Numbered from the stretch's first letter, positions 43,948-51,803 are shown. The stretch: DNA of 64,000 nucleotides from Acidiferrum sp963771295 (GCA_963771295.1 CAVYTB010000013.1:1116001-1180000); one strand, 5' to 3'. Notes: generated from the letters alone by a model not told the origin. Made by a program: numbers and translations.

Positions 43948-45348
43948 ATGAAGAACGCGTACAACGGAGTGGCGGTACCGGCGGATGGAAAAGCGATTGG
44001 GTACGGCAATGGAGCGCTGCAGGTGCCGGACAACCCGATTATTCCGTTTATCGAGGGAGATGGAACGGGAAGAGATATCTGGAAGGCTTCGCGACGAGTG
44101 TTTGATGCGGCAGTGGAGAAGGCGTACGGCGGGAAGAGGCGCGTGGCGTGGTTCGAAGTGTTTGCCGGGGAGAAGGCGTTCAACACGTTCAAGGAGTGGC
44201 TGCCAAATGACACGGTGGACGCGGCGCGGGATTTTCGCGTATCGATCAAAGGACCGCTGACAACGCCGGTGGGCGGAGGGATCCGTTCTTTGAATGTGGC
44301 GCTGCGGCAGATATTGGATTTGTATGCGTGTGTACGGCCGGTGCGGTATTTCACGGGAGTTCCCTCCCCTGTTCGAGAGCCGGAGAAGATGGACGTAGTG
44401 ATCTTCCGGGAAAATACGGAGGACGTATACATCGGGATCGAGTGGAAAAGCGGAAGTCCGGAAGCAAAGAAGCTGCTGGAGTTTTTGAACAACGAAATGC
44501 TGGCGGGCGGTAAGAAGCAGGTGCGGATGGATTCGGGAGTGGGCATCAAGCCAATTTCACCGTTTGGAACGAAGCGGCTGGTGCGACGCGCAATTCAGTA
44601 TGCGCTGGAACACAAGCGGCCGCTGGTGACGCTGGTTCACAAGGGAAACATTCAAAAATTTACCGAAGGCGCGTTCCGCGACTGGGGATACGAATTGGGC
44701 CGGGAAGAGTTTCGCGCGGGGACGGTGACCGAACGGGAGAGTTGGATCCTGGATAATCTGGACAAGAATCTCGGGCTGAGCGTGGAGCAAAATGCGGCGA
44801 TGATCGAGCCCGGACTGGAGCAGGCGACGGAGGATTTCAAGAAGTCGATCTATGCGGAAGTGAAACATACATTGGACGCGATTGGCGGGACGCATGGGAA
44901 GGGTGAATGGAAGAAGAAGTTGATGATCAATGACCGCATCGCGGATTCGGTGTTTCAGCAGATGCTGTTGCGGCCGAATGAATACAGTGTGCTGGCGACG
45001 CCAAACTTGAATGGGGATTACTTGAGCGATGCGTGCGCGGCGCAGGTGGGCGGATTGGGAATCGCGCCCGGGTCGAACATTGGGGATGGATATGGCGTGT
45101 TTGAGGCGACGCATGGGACCGCACCGAAGTATGCGGACAAGGATGTGATCAATCCGAGTTCGGTGATGCTGAGCGGGGCGATGATGTTTGAGTTTATGGG
45201 CTGGAAGGAAGCGGCGAAATTGATTGAGGAAGGGATTGCGAAGACCATCCAGCAGAAGAAAGTGACGTACGATCTGGAGCGGTTGATGACGGGAGGAACG
45301 AAGCTGGGGACGACGGCGTTTGCTGAGGCGATTATTGGGAATATGTAG
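43948..45348 (+). CDS. icd: NADP-dependent isocitrate dehydrogenase
   Basis: 466 residues from ATG at 43948. Oxidative decarboxylation of isocitrate to 2-oxoglutarate in the TCA cycle. Substrate loop GPLTTPVGGGIRSLNVALRQ includes the Ser that is phosphorylated in E. coli; FRENTEDVYIGIEW and THGTAPKYAD follow, the Lys-Tyr pair favouring NADP over NAD. About 45 extra residues lie between GREEFRAG and KLMINDRIAD, making it longer than the 416-residue E. coli enzyme and closer to the long cyanobacterial-type forms. Confidence 0.95.
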   Translation: MKNAYNGVAVPADGKAIGYGNGALQVPDNPIIPFIEGDGTGRDIWKASRRVFDAAVEKAYGGKRRVAWFEVFAGEKAFNTFKEWLPNDTVDAARDFRVSIKGPLTTPVGGGIRSLNVALRQILDLYACVRPVRYFTGVPSPVREPEKMDVVIFRENTEDVYIGIEWKSGSPEAKKLLEFLNNEMLAGGKKQVRMDSGVGIKPISPFGTKRLVRRAIQYALEHKRPLVTLVHKGNIQKFTEGAFRDWGYELGREEFRAGTVTERESWILDNLDKNLGLSVEQNAAMIEPGLEQATEDFKKSIYAEVKHTLDAIGGTHGKGEWKKKLMINDRIADSVFQQMLLRPNEYSVLATPNLNGDYLSDACAAQVGGLGIAPGSNIGDGYGVFEATHGTAPKYADKDVINPSSVMLSGAMMFEFMGWKEAAKLIEEGIAKTIQQKKVTYDLERLMTGGTKLGTTAFAEAIIGNM

Positions 45349-45504
45349 AGACAGCGATCATGACCAGCGACCTGTGAAGAAAAAGCGGTAGCCAGGGAAT
45401 TGGCGATCTCGGAATCGAGAGAGGCGGCTGCATAAAAAGCAGATCCCTCGCTTCGCTCGGGATGACGATTCGCAGGCGGGATTTGACCGCTCGGGCCAGA
45501 TGGG

Positions 45505-45527
45505 CTGGCATGAAAGCCAGCGCTACA
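45505..45527. repeat. ATGAA-loop palindrome with CGCTACA tail
   Basis: CTGGC-ATGAAA-GCCAG followed by CGCTACAGTGAAG. The upstream 45440-45468 segment is a CTCGCTTCGCTCGGGATGAC repeat. Confidence 0.65.
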
Positions 45528-45605
45528 GTGAAGAAAAAAGCGGCGTGCGTATGGCCCGCTGATCTTAGTGGTGGAGACTTTTTAGCAGGTGGAGTGGTTG
45601 GGAAA

Positions 45606-45631
45606 GCGGCAGCTAGCTGCCGCACTCCAAA
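45606..45631. repeat. CTAG-centred palindrome with CACTCCAA tail
   Basis: GCGGCAGCTAGCTGCCGC followed by ACTCCAAA, ending only 11 bases before the mdh start codon and touching its AGGAG ribosome site. Confidence 0.7.
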
Positions 45632-45641
45632 GGAGAAAGAG

Positions 45642-46583
45642 ATGAGCAGAAAGAAAGTGACGGTCGTCGGCGGAGGATTTGTGGGGTCAACTACGGCGCA
45701 GCGGATTGTGGATTTAGAGCTGGCCGATGTGGTGTTGACCGATATTCTGGAGGGAGCGCCTGCGGGAAAAGCTTTGGACCTGGTGGAAAGCGGTCCAATC
45801 ACGCGGACCGATTCGTTCGCGACGGGAGTTTCGACGGCGTCGGGAGATTACAGCGCGACGGCAGGAAGCGACGTGGTGGTAATCACGGCAGGATTTCCGC
45901 GGAAGCCCGGAATGAGCCGCGACGATTTGCTGAAGGCGAATTACGACGTGGTGAAGGCCGTGGTGGAACAGATTGTGAAGCATTCGCCGAACTGCATCCT
46001 GGTGGTTGTGACCAATCCACTGGACGCCATGGCACAGGCGGCGCTGAAGGTGAGCGGCTTTCCGAAAAATCGCGTTTTGGGAATGGCGGGAGTGCTGGAC
46101 TCGGCGCGGATGAGCGCGTTTGTGGCCATGGAGTGCAAGGTGAGCGTGGAGAATGTGCACTCGTTCGTGCTGGGCGGGCACGGAGATGACATGGTGCCGC
46201 TGCCAAGGTATTCGACGGTAGCGGGAATTCCTCTGCCGGATTTGCTGGCTGCGGACAAGATCGAAGCCATCGTGACGCGCACCAGGAAGGGCGGCGCCGA
46301 AATCGTGAATTTGCTGAAGACGGGTTCGGCGTACTATGCGCCTTCGGCAGCAGCGGTGGAGATGGTGGAAGCGATTCTGAAAGATAAGAAGAAGATTTTG
46401 CCTTGCGCGGTGTATCTGGAAGGCGAGTATGGAATTAAGGGATTGTTTGTGGGCGTGCCGGTGAAGTTGGGAGCGAATGGTGCAGAGGAAATCATTCAGA
46501 TCAAGTTGACAGCGGAAGAGAATGCGGCGTTGCAGAAGAGCGCGGCGAGCGTGAAGGAATTGGTGACGGTGCTGGGGCTGTAA
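45642..46583 (+). CDS. mdh: Malate dehydrogenase, LDH-like type
   Basis: 313 residues; ATG at 45642 follows AGGAGAAAGAG. NAD-dependent oxidation of malate to oxaloacetate. Rossmann motif VVGGGFVGSTTAQRI; the substrate loop FPRKPGMSRDDLL has Arg at the position that selects malate over lactate; VTNPLDAMA and the catalytic His in VLGGHGDDMVPL follow. Lies 293 bases after icd on the same strand; the gap holds repeats, so independent transcription is likely. Confidence 0.95.
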   Translation: MSRKKVTVVGGGFVGSTTAQRIVDLELADVVLTDILEGAPAGKALDLVESGPITRTDSFATGVSTASGDYSATAGSDVVVITAGFPRKPGMSRDDLLKANYDVVKAVVEQIVKHSPNCILVVVTNPLDAMAQAALKVSGFPKNRVLGMAGVLDSARMSAFVAMECKVSVENVHSFVLGGHGDDMVPLPRYSTVAGIPLPDLLAADKIEAIVTRTRKGGAEIVNLLKTGSAYYAPSAAAVEMVEAILKDKKKILPCAVYLEGEYGIKGLFVGVPVKLGANGAEEIIQIKLTAEENAALQKSAASVKELVTVLGL

Positions 46584-46688
46584 AACAGTTTTAAGTTGTC
46601 AGGTTTAAGTTGTCAGGTTTAAGTTTGAAGTTTTAAGTAAACAAGAGCCGGGGGTCCGACTCCCTAAAAGAAGAGTCAAACCCAAGAG

Positions 46689-46720
46689 CCCAGGTACAAA
46701 TGCGGTACCTGGGGCACCCG
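46689..46720. repeat. Palindrome with GGGGCACCCG tail
   Basis: CCCAGGTAC and GTACCTGGG arms around AAATGCG, then GGCACCCG; the arms differ from the 47929 copy by a compensated base pair. Confidence 0.7.
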
Positions 46721-46740
46721 AAGAGACTAAGACCAACGGA

Positions 46741-46758
46741 CACAGGCTAAAGCCTGTG
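46741..46758. repeat. TAAA-loop palindrome
   Basis: CACAGGC-TAAA-GCCTGTG followed by CTGCC. Confidence 0.65.
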
Positions 46759-46783
46759 CTGCCTGAACCGGTCGGCCACTACA

Positions 46784-47869
46784 CTAAAAGCCGAAGAGTT
46801 TGCCTGCGGCGATTACCAGGACCAAGGTGAAGGCGGCGATGGCAATTTCGCCGATGAAGCCGACGGCGAATGGGCGAAGGCCTTGTTTGCGCATCTCGCG
46901 GAAATTGGTGCGCAGGCCGACGCCGGCGAAAGTAAGAAGAAATGCCCAGCGAGAAAGATTGGCGAGAGCGAGGTTGTTATCCTTGGTGAAGAAGCCTGCG
47001 GTGGCAAGCGCGGAGATCAATAGAAATCCCAAAACAAATTTAGGGAATTTCTGCCAGAGGAAGGCGGCTTTGTTGCCAATGGTCTCGGCCTGGCCGCGAC
47101 TGGCCCAATAGATGGCGTAAGCGAGGACGACGAAACCGATGAGGGCGTTGCGCGTGGTCTTGGTGAGGACGGCAAGTTTGGCGGCCGCGTCGGAGTAGAG
47201 AGCGCCGGCGGCGGTGGCTTCGGCGGTATTGTCGACAGCGAGTCCGGCCCAGACGCCGTAGGCGTGGTCGGAGAGGTGAAGGGCGTGGCCGATCAACGGG
47301 AACGTAAAGAGCGCGATGGCGCCGAGAGCAAGGATGGCGGCGATGGCGAAGGAAGAGTCTTCATCGTCGGCATCGATGGCGCCCTTGGTGGCAATGATGG
47401 CGCTGACGCCGCAGACCGCGGAGCCGACCGCGAGAAGCGTGGTGAGCTTAGGACGAAGACCGAAGATGCGGCCGAGGAATGTCATGAACGCGATGGCGCC
47501 GATAATCTCAATGCCGACGAGGAGCAAGCTGACTCCTCCAAGCTTCCAGACATCGCCGAGCAGAAAGCGGGCGCCTAGAAGAACGATGCCAGCCTTGAGC
47601 CAAAACTCGTAGGTGGCCACGCCGGGCTTGAAGATGGCGGCGAGTCCGAAGACGTTGGAGATGAACAGGCCGAGAAGGATAGCCCAGAGAACATATTCGA
47701 TGTTGGGGAAGATCCAGTGGTGAGCCTTGGCGTAGGCGTTGACATTTTTTTCGAGAAGTTTGCCGGCGTAGCCAATGACGGCAAGAAGAACGACGCCGGG
47801 AATGAGGCGGAGGAATCGGGCGTGCAACGAGATGGATGGGGATTGCGGAAGTGCGATTGCGTCTGCCAT
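46784..47869 (-). CDS. yeiH: YeiH-family putative sulfate/sulfite exporter
   Basis: 361 residues, about ten membrane helices. Family blocks: KAGIVLLGARFLLGD, VGSAVCGVSAIIATKGAI and GLAVDNTAEATAAGALY. ATG at 47869 with GAGG seven bases upstream. YeiH-type (UPF0324) proteins are annotated as putative sulfate exporters on weak evidence. Its place downstream of a siroheme reductase set that carries a cysteine-rich leader fits a sulfur oxyanion role. The next gene upstream is a tiny membrane protein. Confidence 0.85.
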   Translation of the reverse strand: MADAIALPQSPSISLHARFLRLIPGVVLLAVIGYAGKLLEKNVNAYAKAHHWIFPNIEYVLWAILLGLFISNVFGLAAIFKPGVATYEFWLKAGIVLLGARFLLGDVWKLGGVSLLLVGIEIIGAIAFMTFLGRIFGLRPKLTTLLAVGSAVCGVSAIIATKGAIDADDEDSSFAIAAILALGAIALFTFPLIGHALHLSDHAYGVWAGLAVDNTAEATAAGALYSDAAAKLAVLTKTTRNALIGFVVLAYAIYWASRGQAETIGNKAAFLWQKFPKFVLGFLLISALATAGFFTKDNNLALANLSRWAFLLTFAGVGLRTNFREMRKQGLRPFAVGFIGEIAIAAFTLVLVIAAGKLFGF

Positions 47870-47928
47870 CAGAGAGCCTCGAAATTAGAAAATAGAAATT
47901 GGAAAATGGAAAATCGGGAACCCAAGAG

Positions 47929-47960
47929 CCCAGGTGCAACAGCGGCACCTGGGGCACCCG
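47929..47960. repeat. Palindrome with GGGGCACCCG tail
   Basis: CCCAGGTGC and GCACCTGGG arms around AACAGCG, then GGCACCCG. It ends seven bases before the stop codon region of the small gene at 47967. Confidence 0.7.
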
Positions 47961-47966
47961 AGACAG

Positions 47967-48083
47967 CTACCACGGGACGCGGGGGATAATGCCCGCACGG
48001 ATTAAGAGAGCCGCAGCTAGCGCTAGCAGAACGGCCCAGGTGTCTAGCGAGAGATGAAAGCTGCGTTTTTCGGTGGTTGCCAT
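47967..48083 (-). CDS. Very small single-helix membrane protein upstream of yeiH
   Basis: 38 residues from ATG at 48083, preceded by GGAGTGACCA, a good ribosome site. A polar N-terminus (MATTEKRSFHLSLDTW) leads into one strong helix (AVLLALAAALLIRAGII) and a short PRVPW tail. It is 97 bases upstream of yeiH on the same strand. The ribosome site, clean membrane topology and position suggest a real gene, possibly an accessory subunit of the transporter. Confidence 0.6.
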   Translation of the reverse strand: MATTEKRSFHLSLDTWAVLLALAAALLIRAGIIPRVPW

Positions 48084-48137
48084 TGGTCACTCCTTGACGC
48101 CGATTTAAAGATCGGGAATTCGAAAACCGTGAAAGCA

Positions 48138-48163
48138 CCGGTCTAAAGACCGGCCAGTACAAA
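48138..48163. repeat. TAAA-loop palindrome with CAGTACAA tail
   Basis: CCGGTC-TAAA-GACCGG then CCAGTACAA; compare CCGATC-TAAA-GATCGG at 51575. Confidence 0.7.
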
Positions 48164-48179
48164 CTACGAACCCAAGAGC

Positions 48180-48207
48180 GGACGGCCTCAGAAGGCCGTC
48201 CCTACAA
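48180..48207. repeat. CAGA-loop palindrome with CTACAA tail
   Basis: GGACGGCCT-CAGA-AGGCCGTCC, perfect nine-base arms, then CTACAA. Confidence 0.75.
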
Positions 48208-48236
48208 GAACAAAAAACCGCGAGCACAACAGCGGA

Positions 48237-48259
48237 CACAGGCTGAAGCCTGTGCTACC
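48237..48259. repeat. TGAA-loop palindrome with CTACC tail
   Basis: CACAGGC-TGAA-GCCTGTG then CTACC, identical to 29219. The tail reaches the end of cobA. Confidence 0.7.
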
Positions 48260-49032
48260 TACACCGGAAGGCTGGCATCGAGCACAGTTCCGGTGGCGGC
48301 GGCGTGCCAGGCGGTTAGTGCTGCTGGATCGCGCAGAGTTGCTACTACACGGCCCACCAGGACTAGAGCTGGGGCTGGCAATGGAGCGAGTGTGGCGAGA
48401 CCAGTCAGAGTCGTTACGTGAGAAGACTGGTCGCGCTGTGAAGCTTTGGAAATGACCTGGCAAGGCATGTCTGGAGAAAAACCGGCATCCAGAAGCCATT
48501 GCGAAACTTCGTTGTATTGAGGGCCCGGCATATAGATTACAACAGTTGTTTCAGGCGTGAGAGAAAAAGCGGCAAGGGCGCGAGCATCGGCAGAGCGGGA
48601 AAATGTAGTGAAGAGGACGCTGGAGGCGACACGGCGGTCCGTGAGTGAAACTTTCGCGGCAGCAGCGGCGCCGAACGCAGCGGAAATACCGGGCACGATT
48701 TCGAAGTCGATGGAAGCGTCGCGGAGGGCCTGGATTTCTTCGGCAGCGCGCCCGAAGAGCAAAGGATCGCCTCCTTTGAGGCGAACCACAATTTCGTGAG
48801 AAGCGGCGGAGGCGACGAGGAGCGAGTTGATGTCGTCTTGCGAGAGAAGCCGGAAGCCACGGCGTTTGCCGACGTCGATGAGCTGAGCGCGAGGCGAAAT
48901 CAGGGCGAGAATCTCCGGGCTGACCAGCGAATCGTGAAGAACGACGTTGGCGGATTGCAACAGGCGCACGGCTTTTACGGTGAGGAGGTCGGAATCGCCG
49001 GGACCGGCGCCAACAAGAAATACTTTGCCCAT
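48259..49032 (-). CDS. cobA: Uroporphyrinogen-III C-methyltransferase
   Basis: 257 residues. SAM-dependent double methylation of uroporphyrinogen III to precorrin-2, the branch to siroheme. VFLVGAGPGDSDLLTVKAVRLLQ at the start, VVRLKGGDPLLFGRAAEEI with the catalytic region, and EIVPGISAAFGAAA follow family order. Its ATG overlaps the stop of the siroheme synthase gene by one base. Together with the two upstream genes it supplies and uses siroheme. Confidence 0.94.
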   Translation of the reverse strand: MGKVFLVGAGPGDSDLLTVKAVRLLQSANVVLHDSLVSPEILALISPRAQLIDVGKRRGFRLLSQDDINSLLVASAASHEIVVRLKGGDPLLFGRAAEEIQALRDASIDFEIVPGISAAFGAAAAAKVSLTDRRVASSVLFTTFSRSADARALAAFSLTPETTVVIYMPGPQYNEVSQWLLDAGFSPDMPCQVISKASQRDQSSHVTTLTGLATLAPLPAPALVLVGRVVATLRDPAALTAWHAAATGTVLDASLPV

Positions 49033-49655
49033 CAGGAAACTCCTTCGTTGTTGGAGGTGGAGCGCGAGCGCTTCAGAAATTCCTCGAAACTGGGTTGGCT
49101 GGCAAGTAGATGCAGCCAGCGCTTAGTAGCTTCGGCGTCGGAGCCGGGGGGTTGCGAACGGAGCAACTCGCGGGCAACACCGAGCCATTCGAGCCAGGCG
49201 GCATATTCAGGGCCGAATTGTCGCTCGAGTTCAAGACGGAGTCGCTGAGCGAGAGCAGGGCTTTTGCCATTGGTGGAGATGGCGATTTGCAGATCGCCGC
49301 GCTGGACGACGGAGCCGTAATAGAAATGGCAGTGGTCGATGTCATCGACGGAATTGCAGAGGATGTTGCGGCGTTCGGCTTCGGCAAAGACGGAAGCGTT
49401 CAATTCGCGAATGGAGGTGGCGGCGATCACGAGGAAAGCACCAACGAGATCGTCGGGAGCAAACGGTTTGGGATGCCAGTCAATTTCGCGGCGGCGCACA
49501 TATGCGGCGAGGTGCGGATGAAGTTTAGGAGAGATGACGCGGACGCGAGCGCCAGCCTGAAGGAGCGAGGGGATTTTTTGCGTGGCGATGGCGCCGCCAC
49601 CGATGACGATGACGAGTCGATTTTCAAGCTTCAGGAAGGCGGGGAAAAGGCTCAT
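49032..49655 (-). CDS. cysG: Precorrin-2 dehydrogenase / sirohydrochlorin ferrochelatase (siroheme synthase)
   Basis: 207 residues, corresponding to the N-terminal half of CysG or to Met8p/SirC. NAD-binding loop VIVIGGGAIATQKIPSLLQAGA; LCNSVDDIDHCHFYYGSVVQRGDLQIAISTNGKSPALA is the family core including the Asp used in dehydrogenation and chelation. The ATG overlaps the reductase stop (ATGA) and follows GGAGGACCG. Converts precorrin-2 to siroheme. Confidence 0.92.
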   Translation of the reverse strand: MSLFPAFLKLENRLVIVIGGGAIATQKIPSLLQAGARVRVISPKLHPHLAAYVRRREIDWHPKPFAPDDLVGAFLVIAATSIRELNASVFAEAERRNILCNSVDDIDHCHFYYGSVVQRGDLQIAISTNGKSPALAQRLRLELERQFGPEYAAWLEWLGVARELLRSQPPGSDAEATKRWLHLLASQPSFEEFLKRSRSTSNNEGVS

Positions 49656-51481
49656 CGGTCCTCCACGGAGTGGGGGACTTGAGATTCGGGGAGGTCGCGG
49701 ACGGCAACGAGGGCAGGGCCGCCGGCAAGGATGGAGTGAAGAACGTCGTTCGAATGGCGCGCGAGAAAATGCTGCAGATTTTCGCCGGCGTGCCGATCGG
49801 ACTGGAACGTATCGAGAAGGCGCGAGATGGCTTCGGGCACTTCATCGGCACGGCAACGGTAGCCCACGGGACGCGCGATGGACGCGATGTGGCCGACACT
49901 GCCACCAACGCAGAAATAGTAGGCGTCGACGAATTTGCCATCAGCCTTGATCTTTTTGCCTTCGATGCCAATGTCGGCGATCCAGTGTTGGCCGCAACTG
50001 TTGGGGCAACCGGTGATGTGCAGTTTGAGTTGATGCTGAAAATCGGGATAGCGATCCTCGAGAGTTTCGGTGAGCCAGCGAGCGAAGCTCTTGGTTTCGG
50101 TGAGAGCGAGCTTGCAAAATTCGGAACCGGTGCAAGCGACTGTGCCGCGAACGAAAGCGGAGCTGGCGACTGGGAGCCCGCCAGCGCTGAGTTGCGGGAT
50201 GACGGTGGCGACGTGAGCTTCGGGGACATTGACGAGGAGGAGATTTTGCATCGGGGTGGCGCGGACGTGGCCGTCGGCATAGCGTTCGGCGAGATCGGCG
50301 GCAAGGCGAAGCTGCGAGGGCGTGATGCGTCCACGAACGACGGAGGCGCCAATGGAGAAGAGACCGGGCTGCTTTTGAGGAATGACGCCGAGATGGTCGC
50401 GATGAATATCGGAAGGGACAGGCTCGGGCTCGGCGGGATCGAGTGTGAAGCCGAGACGCTCGTGGACGGCAGCGAGGAAAGTTTCGGGCGTCCAGCGATG
50501 TTCGAGGAAAAGATATTTCATGCGGGCGCGATCGCGGCTCTGGCGGAGAACGTCGCTGGAGCGGAAGACTTCGGTGATCGCGCGGACGACGGGAATGACC
50601 TGGTGAGGCCTGACGAAGGCGTTGAGGCGGACGGCGAGGTGCGGTTGAGTGGAGAGGCCGCCGGCTACGCGCACGCTGAAGCCTATTTCGTGGTTCGTGG
50701 CCCGTGAGTCGTGATTCGTGCCGGAGGAGATCGGAGTCCTCGGGGGCTGAAGCCCATCAATCGCCTCGGCTTGATGTCGGAGCTGAAGCTCCGACCCCCT
50801 AACGAGTTCTTCAGTTTTGGCCTCGCGAATAGGGCGGAGGGTGGCGGTTAGGGCTATGTCGTTGATTTCGGGGTAGGAGCACCATTCGGGGCAGCCGGTG
50901 ACCGTGATTTTGAATTTGCGAGGGAGATTGTAAAAGTCAGGATTGCCGCCCAGTTCCCTGTCGAGAGCGAGGACGATGGGAGAAACGTCGGTGATTTCGT
51001 GGGCGTGAAGTCCGGCGAGGGGGCAACCGGTGATGTTGCGGACGACGTCGCCGCAAGCGCCGGTGGTGCGCAGGCCGACCGATTGCAGGCGCTCGAAAAC
51101 TTCGGGAAGGGATTCGATTGTGAGCCAGTGGAGCTGGATGTTCTGGCGAACGGTAACGTCGGCGATGCCATTGCCGTGCTCGTCGGAAAGCGCGGCGATG
51201 GTGCGGAGTTGCGTGGAAGTGAGCAAGCCGTTGGGGACGCGGATGCGCAGCATGAAGAACGGGACCGCGCGGCCTTCTCCACCGGAGCCGCCGGTAACGC
51301 CTGCGCCATCGCCCTGGGTGTAGACGCCCCAAGTGCGGAAGTAGGTGGAGAGCCATTCGGGGGGGATGGAATCGAAACCGAGGCGAGCGAATTCGCGGAT
51401 TTCGTCGAGATGGTCCCAGGCGTTTTTGGAGCGCTTGAGGCGCTCGATGCGTTGGGATTTGGTTTCTTTGGTGTCGGGCAT
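49652..51481 (-). CDS. Siroheme [4Fe-4S] nitrite/sulfite reductase
   Basis: 609 residues. Two ferredoxin-like/reductase half repeats: GACGDVVRNITGCPLAG in the first and, in the second, the siroheme-iron-sulfur ligands CTGSEFC (C-x5-C) and TGCPNSCG (C-x3-C). It performs six-electron reduction of nitrite or sulfite, probably with ferredoxin. Downstream siroheme genes overlap it; the cysteine-rich leader upstream argues for sulfite. About 40 residues between TLRPIREAK and IGFSVRVAGG are encoded by an inserted palindromic repeat and have no counterpart in the family. Confidence 0.9.
   Translation of the reverse strand: MPDTKETKSQRIERLKRSKNAWDHLDEIREFARLGFDSIPPEWLSTYFRTWGVYTQGDGAGVTGGSGGEGRAVPFFMLRIRVPNGLLTSTQLRTIAALSDEHGNGIADVTVRQNIQLHWLTIESLPEVFERLQSVGLRTTGACGDVVRNITGCPLAGLHAHEITDVSPIVLALDRELGGNPDFYNLPRKFKITVTGCPEWCSYPEINDIALTATLRPIREAKTEELVRGSELQLRHQAEAIDGLQPPRTPISSGTNHDSRATNHEIGFSVRVAGGLSTQPHLAVRLNAFVRPHQVIPVVRAITEVFRSSDVLRQSRDRARMKYLFLEHRWTPETFLAAVHERLGFTLDPAEPEPVPSDIHRDHLGVIPQKQPGLFSIGASVVRGRITPSQLRLAADLAERYADGHVRATPMQNLLLVNVPEAHVATVIPQLSAGGLPVASSAFVRGTVACTGSEFCKLALTETKSFARWLTETLEDRYPDFQHQLKLHITGCPNSCGQHWIADIGIEGKKIKADGKFVDAYYFCVGGSVGHIASIARPVGYRCRADEVPEAISRLLDTFQSDRHAGENLQHFLARHSNDVLHSILAGGPALVAVRDLPESQVPHSVEDR
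50731..50802. repeat. Composite double-palindrome repeat inside the reductase gene, copy 3
   Basis: GGGGGCTGAAGCCC, spacer ending TTGATG, then TCGGAGC-TGAA-GCTCCGA and CCCCCTAA, matching 36011 and 37233. On its left (50692-50720) is a GTGAGTCGTGATTCGTG segment like the intergenic one at 26870-26896. The minus-strand frame runs through both without a stop. Confidence 0.85.
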
Positions 51482-51535
51482 TTTTATCTCAACCAGCCTC
51501 AGGCCTCGCGCCTGGATTACGGATCGAAAAAGCCC

Positions 51536-51557
51536 CAGGCCTGAAGGCCTGAGCTAC
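51536..51557. repeat. TGAA-loop palindrome with AGCTAC tail
   Basis: CAGGCC-TGAA-GGCCTG then AGCTAC, in the leader of the reductase gene. Confidence 0.65.
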
Positions 51558-51574
51558 ATCGGAAAACCCAAGAA

Positions 51575-51599
51575 CCGATCTAAAGATCGGCCACTACAA
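51575..51599. repeat. TAAA-loop palindrome with CACTACAA tail
   Basis: CCGATC-TAAA-GATCGG then CCACTACAA, between the attenuator terminator and the reductase start. Confidence 0.7.
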
Positions 51600-51607
51600 A
51601 CCAGCAG

Positions 51608-51649
51608 AAAAAGAAAAAGCCCGCGTGCAGGTTGACTGGCACGCGGGCT
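51608..51649 (-). terminator. Intrinsic terminator in the reductase leader (attenuator)
   Basis: On the minus strand a perfect 11-base stem, AGCCCGCGTGC with GCACGCGGGCT, a ten-base loop, then TTTTTCTTTTT. It starts 26 bases after the stop codon of the cysteine-rich leader peptide and lies 127 bases before the reductase ATG, so full-length transcription of the siroheme genes must read through it. Confidence 0.85.
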
Positions 51650-51675
51650 TCGAAATTTATCGATCGTCGAAAGAG

Positions 51676-51765
51676 CTAAATTCGAATGCGCCGGTAGCCA
51701 GAGGTGCAACATGGACAACAACAAGTTGTCGAGAGGGAGCAACCGGTCTGGCAGCAAATGCGCAT
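51676..51765 (-). CDS. Cysteine-rich leader peptide
   Basis: 29 codons from ATG at 51765 to TAG. Eight of 29 residues are Cys (positions 4, 5, 9, 15, 16, 17, 19 and 20), in the pattern CC, C, CCCPCC. No ribosome site precedes the ATG, but a promoter-like pair places the transcript start about three or four bases upstream, so it would be translated as a nearly leaderless message. A perfect terminator hairpin follows. Ribosome stalling at the Cys codons when cysteine is scarce would be expected to affect that hairpin. Polycysteine leaderless frames acting as attenuators are known in mycobacteria. Confidence 0.75.
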   Translation of the reverse strand: MRICCQTGCSLSTTCCCPCCTSGYRRIRI

Positions 51766-51774
51766 CGTTAAATG

Positions 51775-51803
51775 AGGTTACGCAGGGTCGAGAGCGGAGT
51801 CAA
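51775..51803 (-). promoter_or_regulatory. Promoter of the cysteine-rich leader and siroheme operon
   Basis: Minus strand: TTGACT (51798-51803), 17-base spacer, TAACCT (51775-51780). The -35 matches five of six consensus bases, the -10 three of six. The distance to the leader ATG is nine bases, giving an almost leaderless transcript. Confidence 0.55.

Noticed and set aside
51554..51757. 67-codon minus-strand frame crossing the terminator
   Set aside because: It overlaps the cysteine-rich peptide in another frame and would translate the terminator hairpin and its T-run; the Cys-rich frame explains the region better.
51482..51803. SAM or other riboswitch upstream of the reductase
   Set aside because: No recognisable riboswitch core was seen; the leader is explained by a peptide and a terminator.
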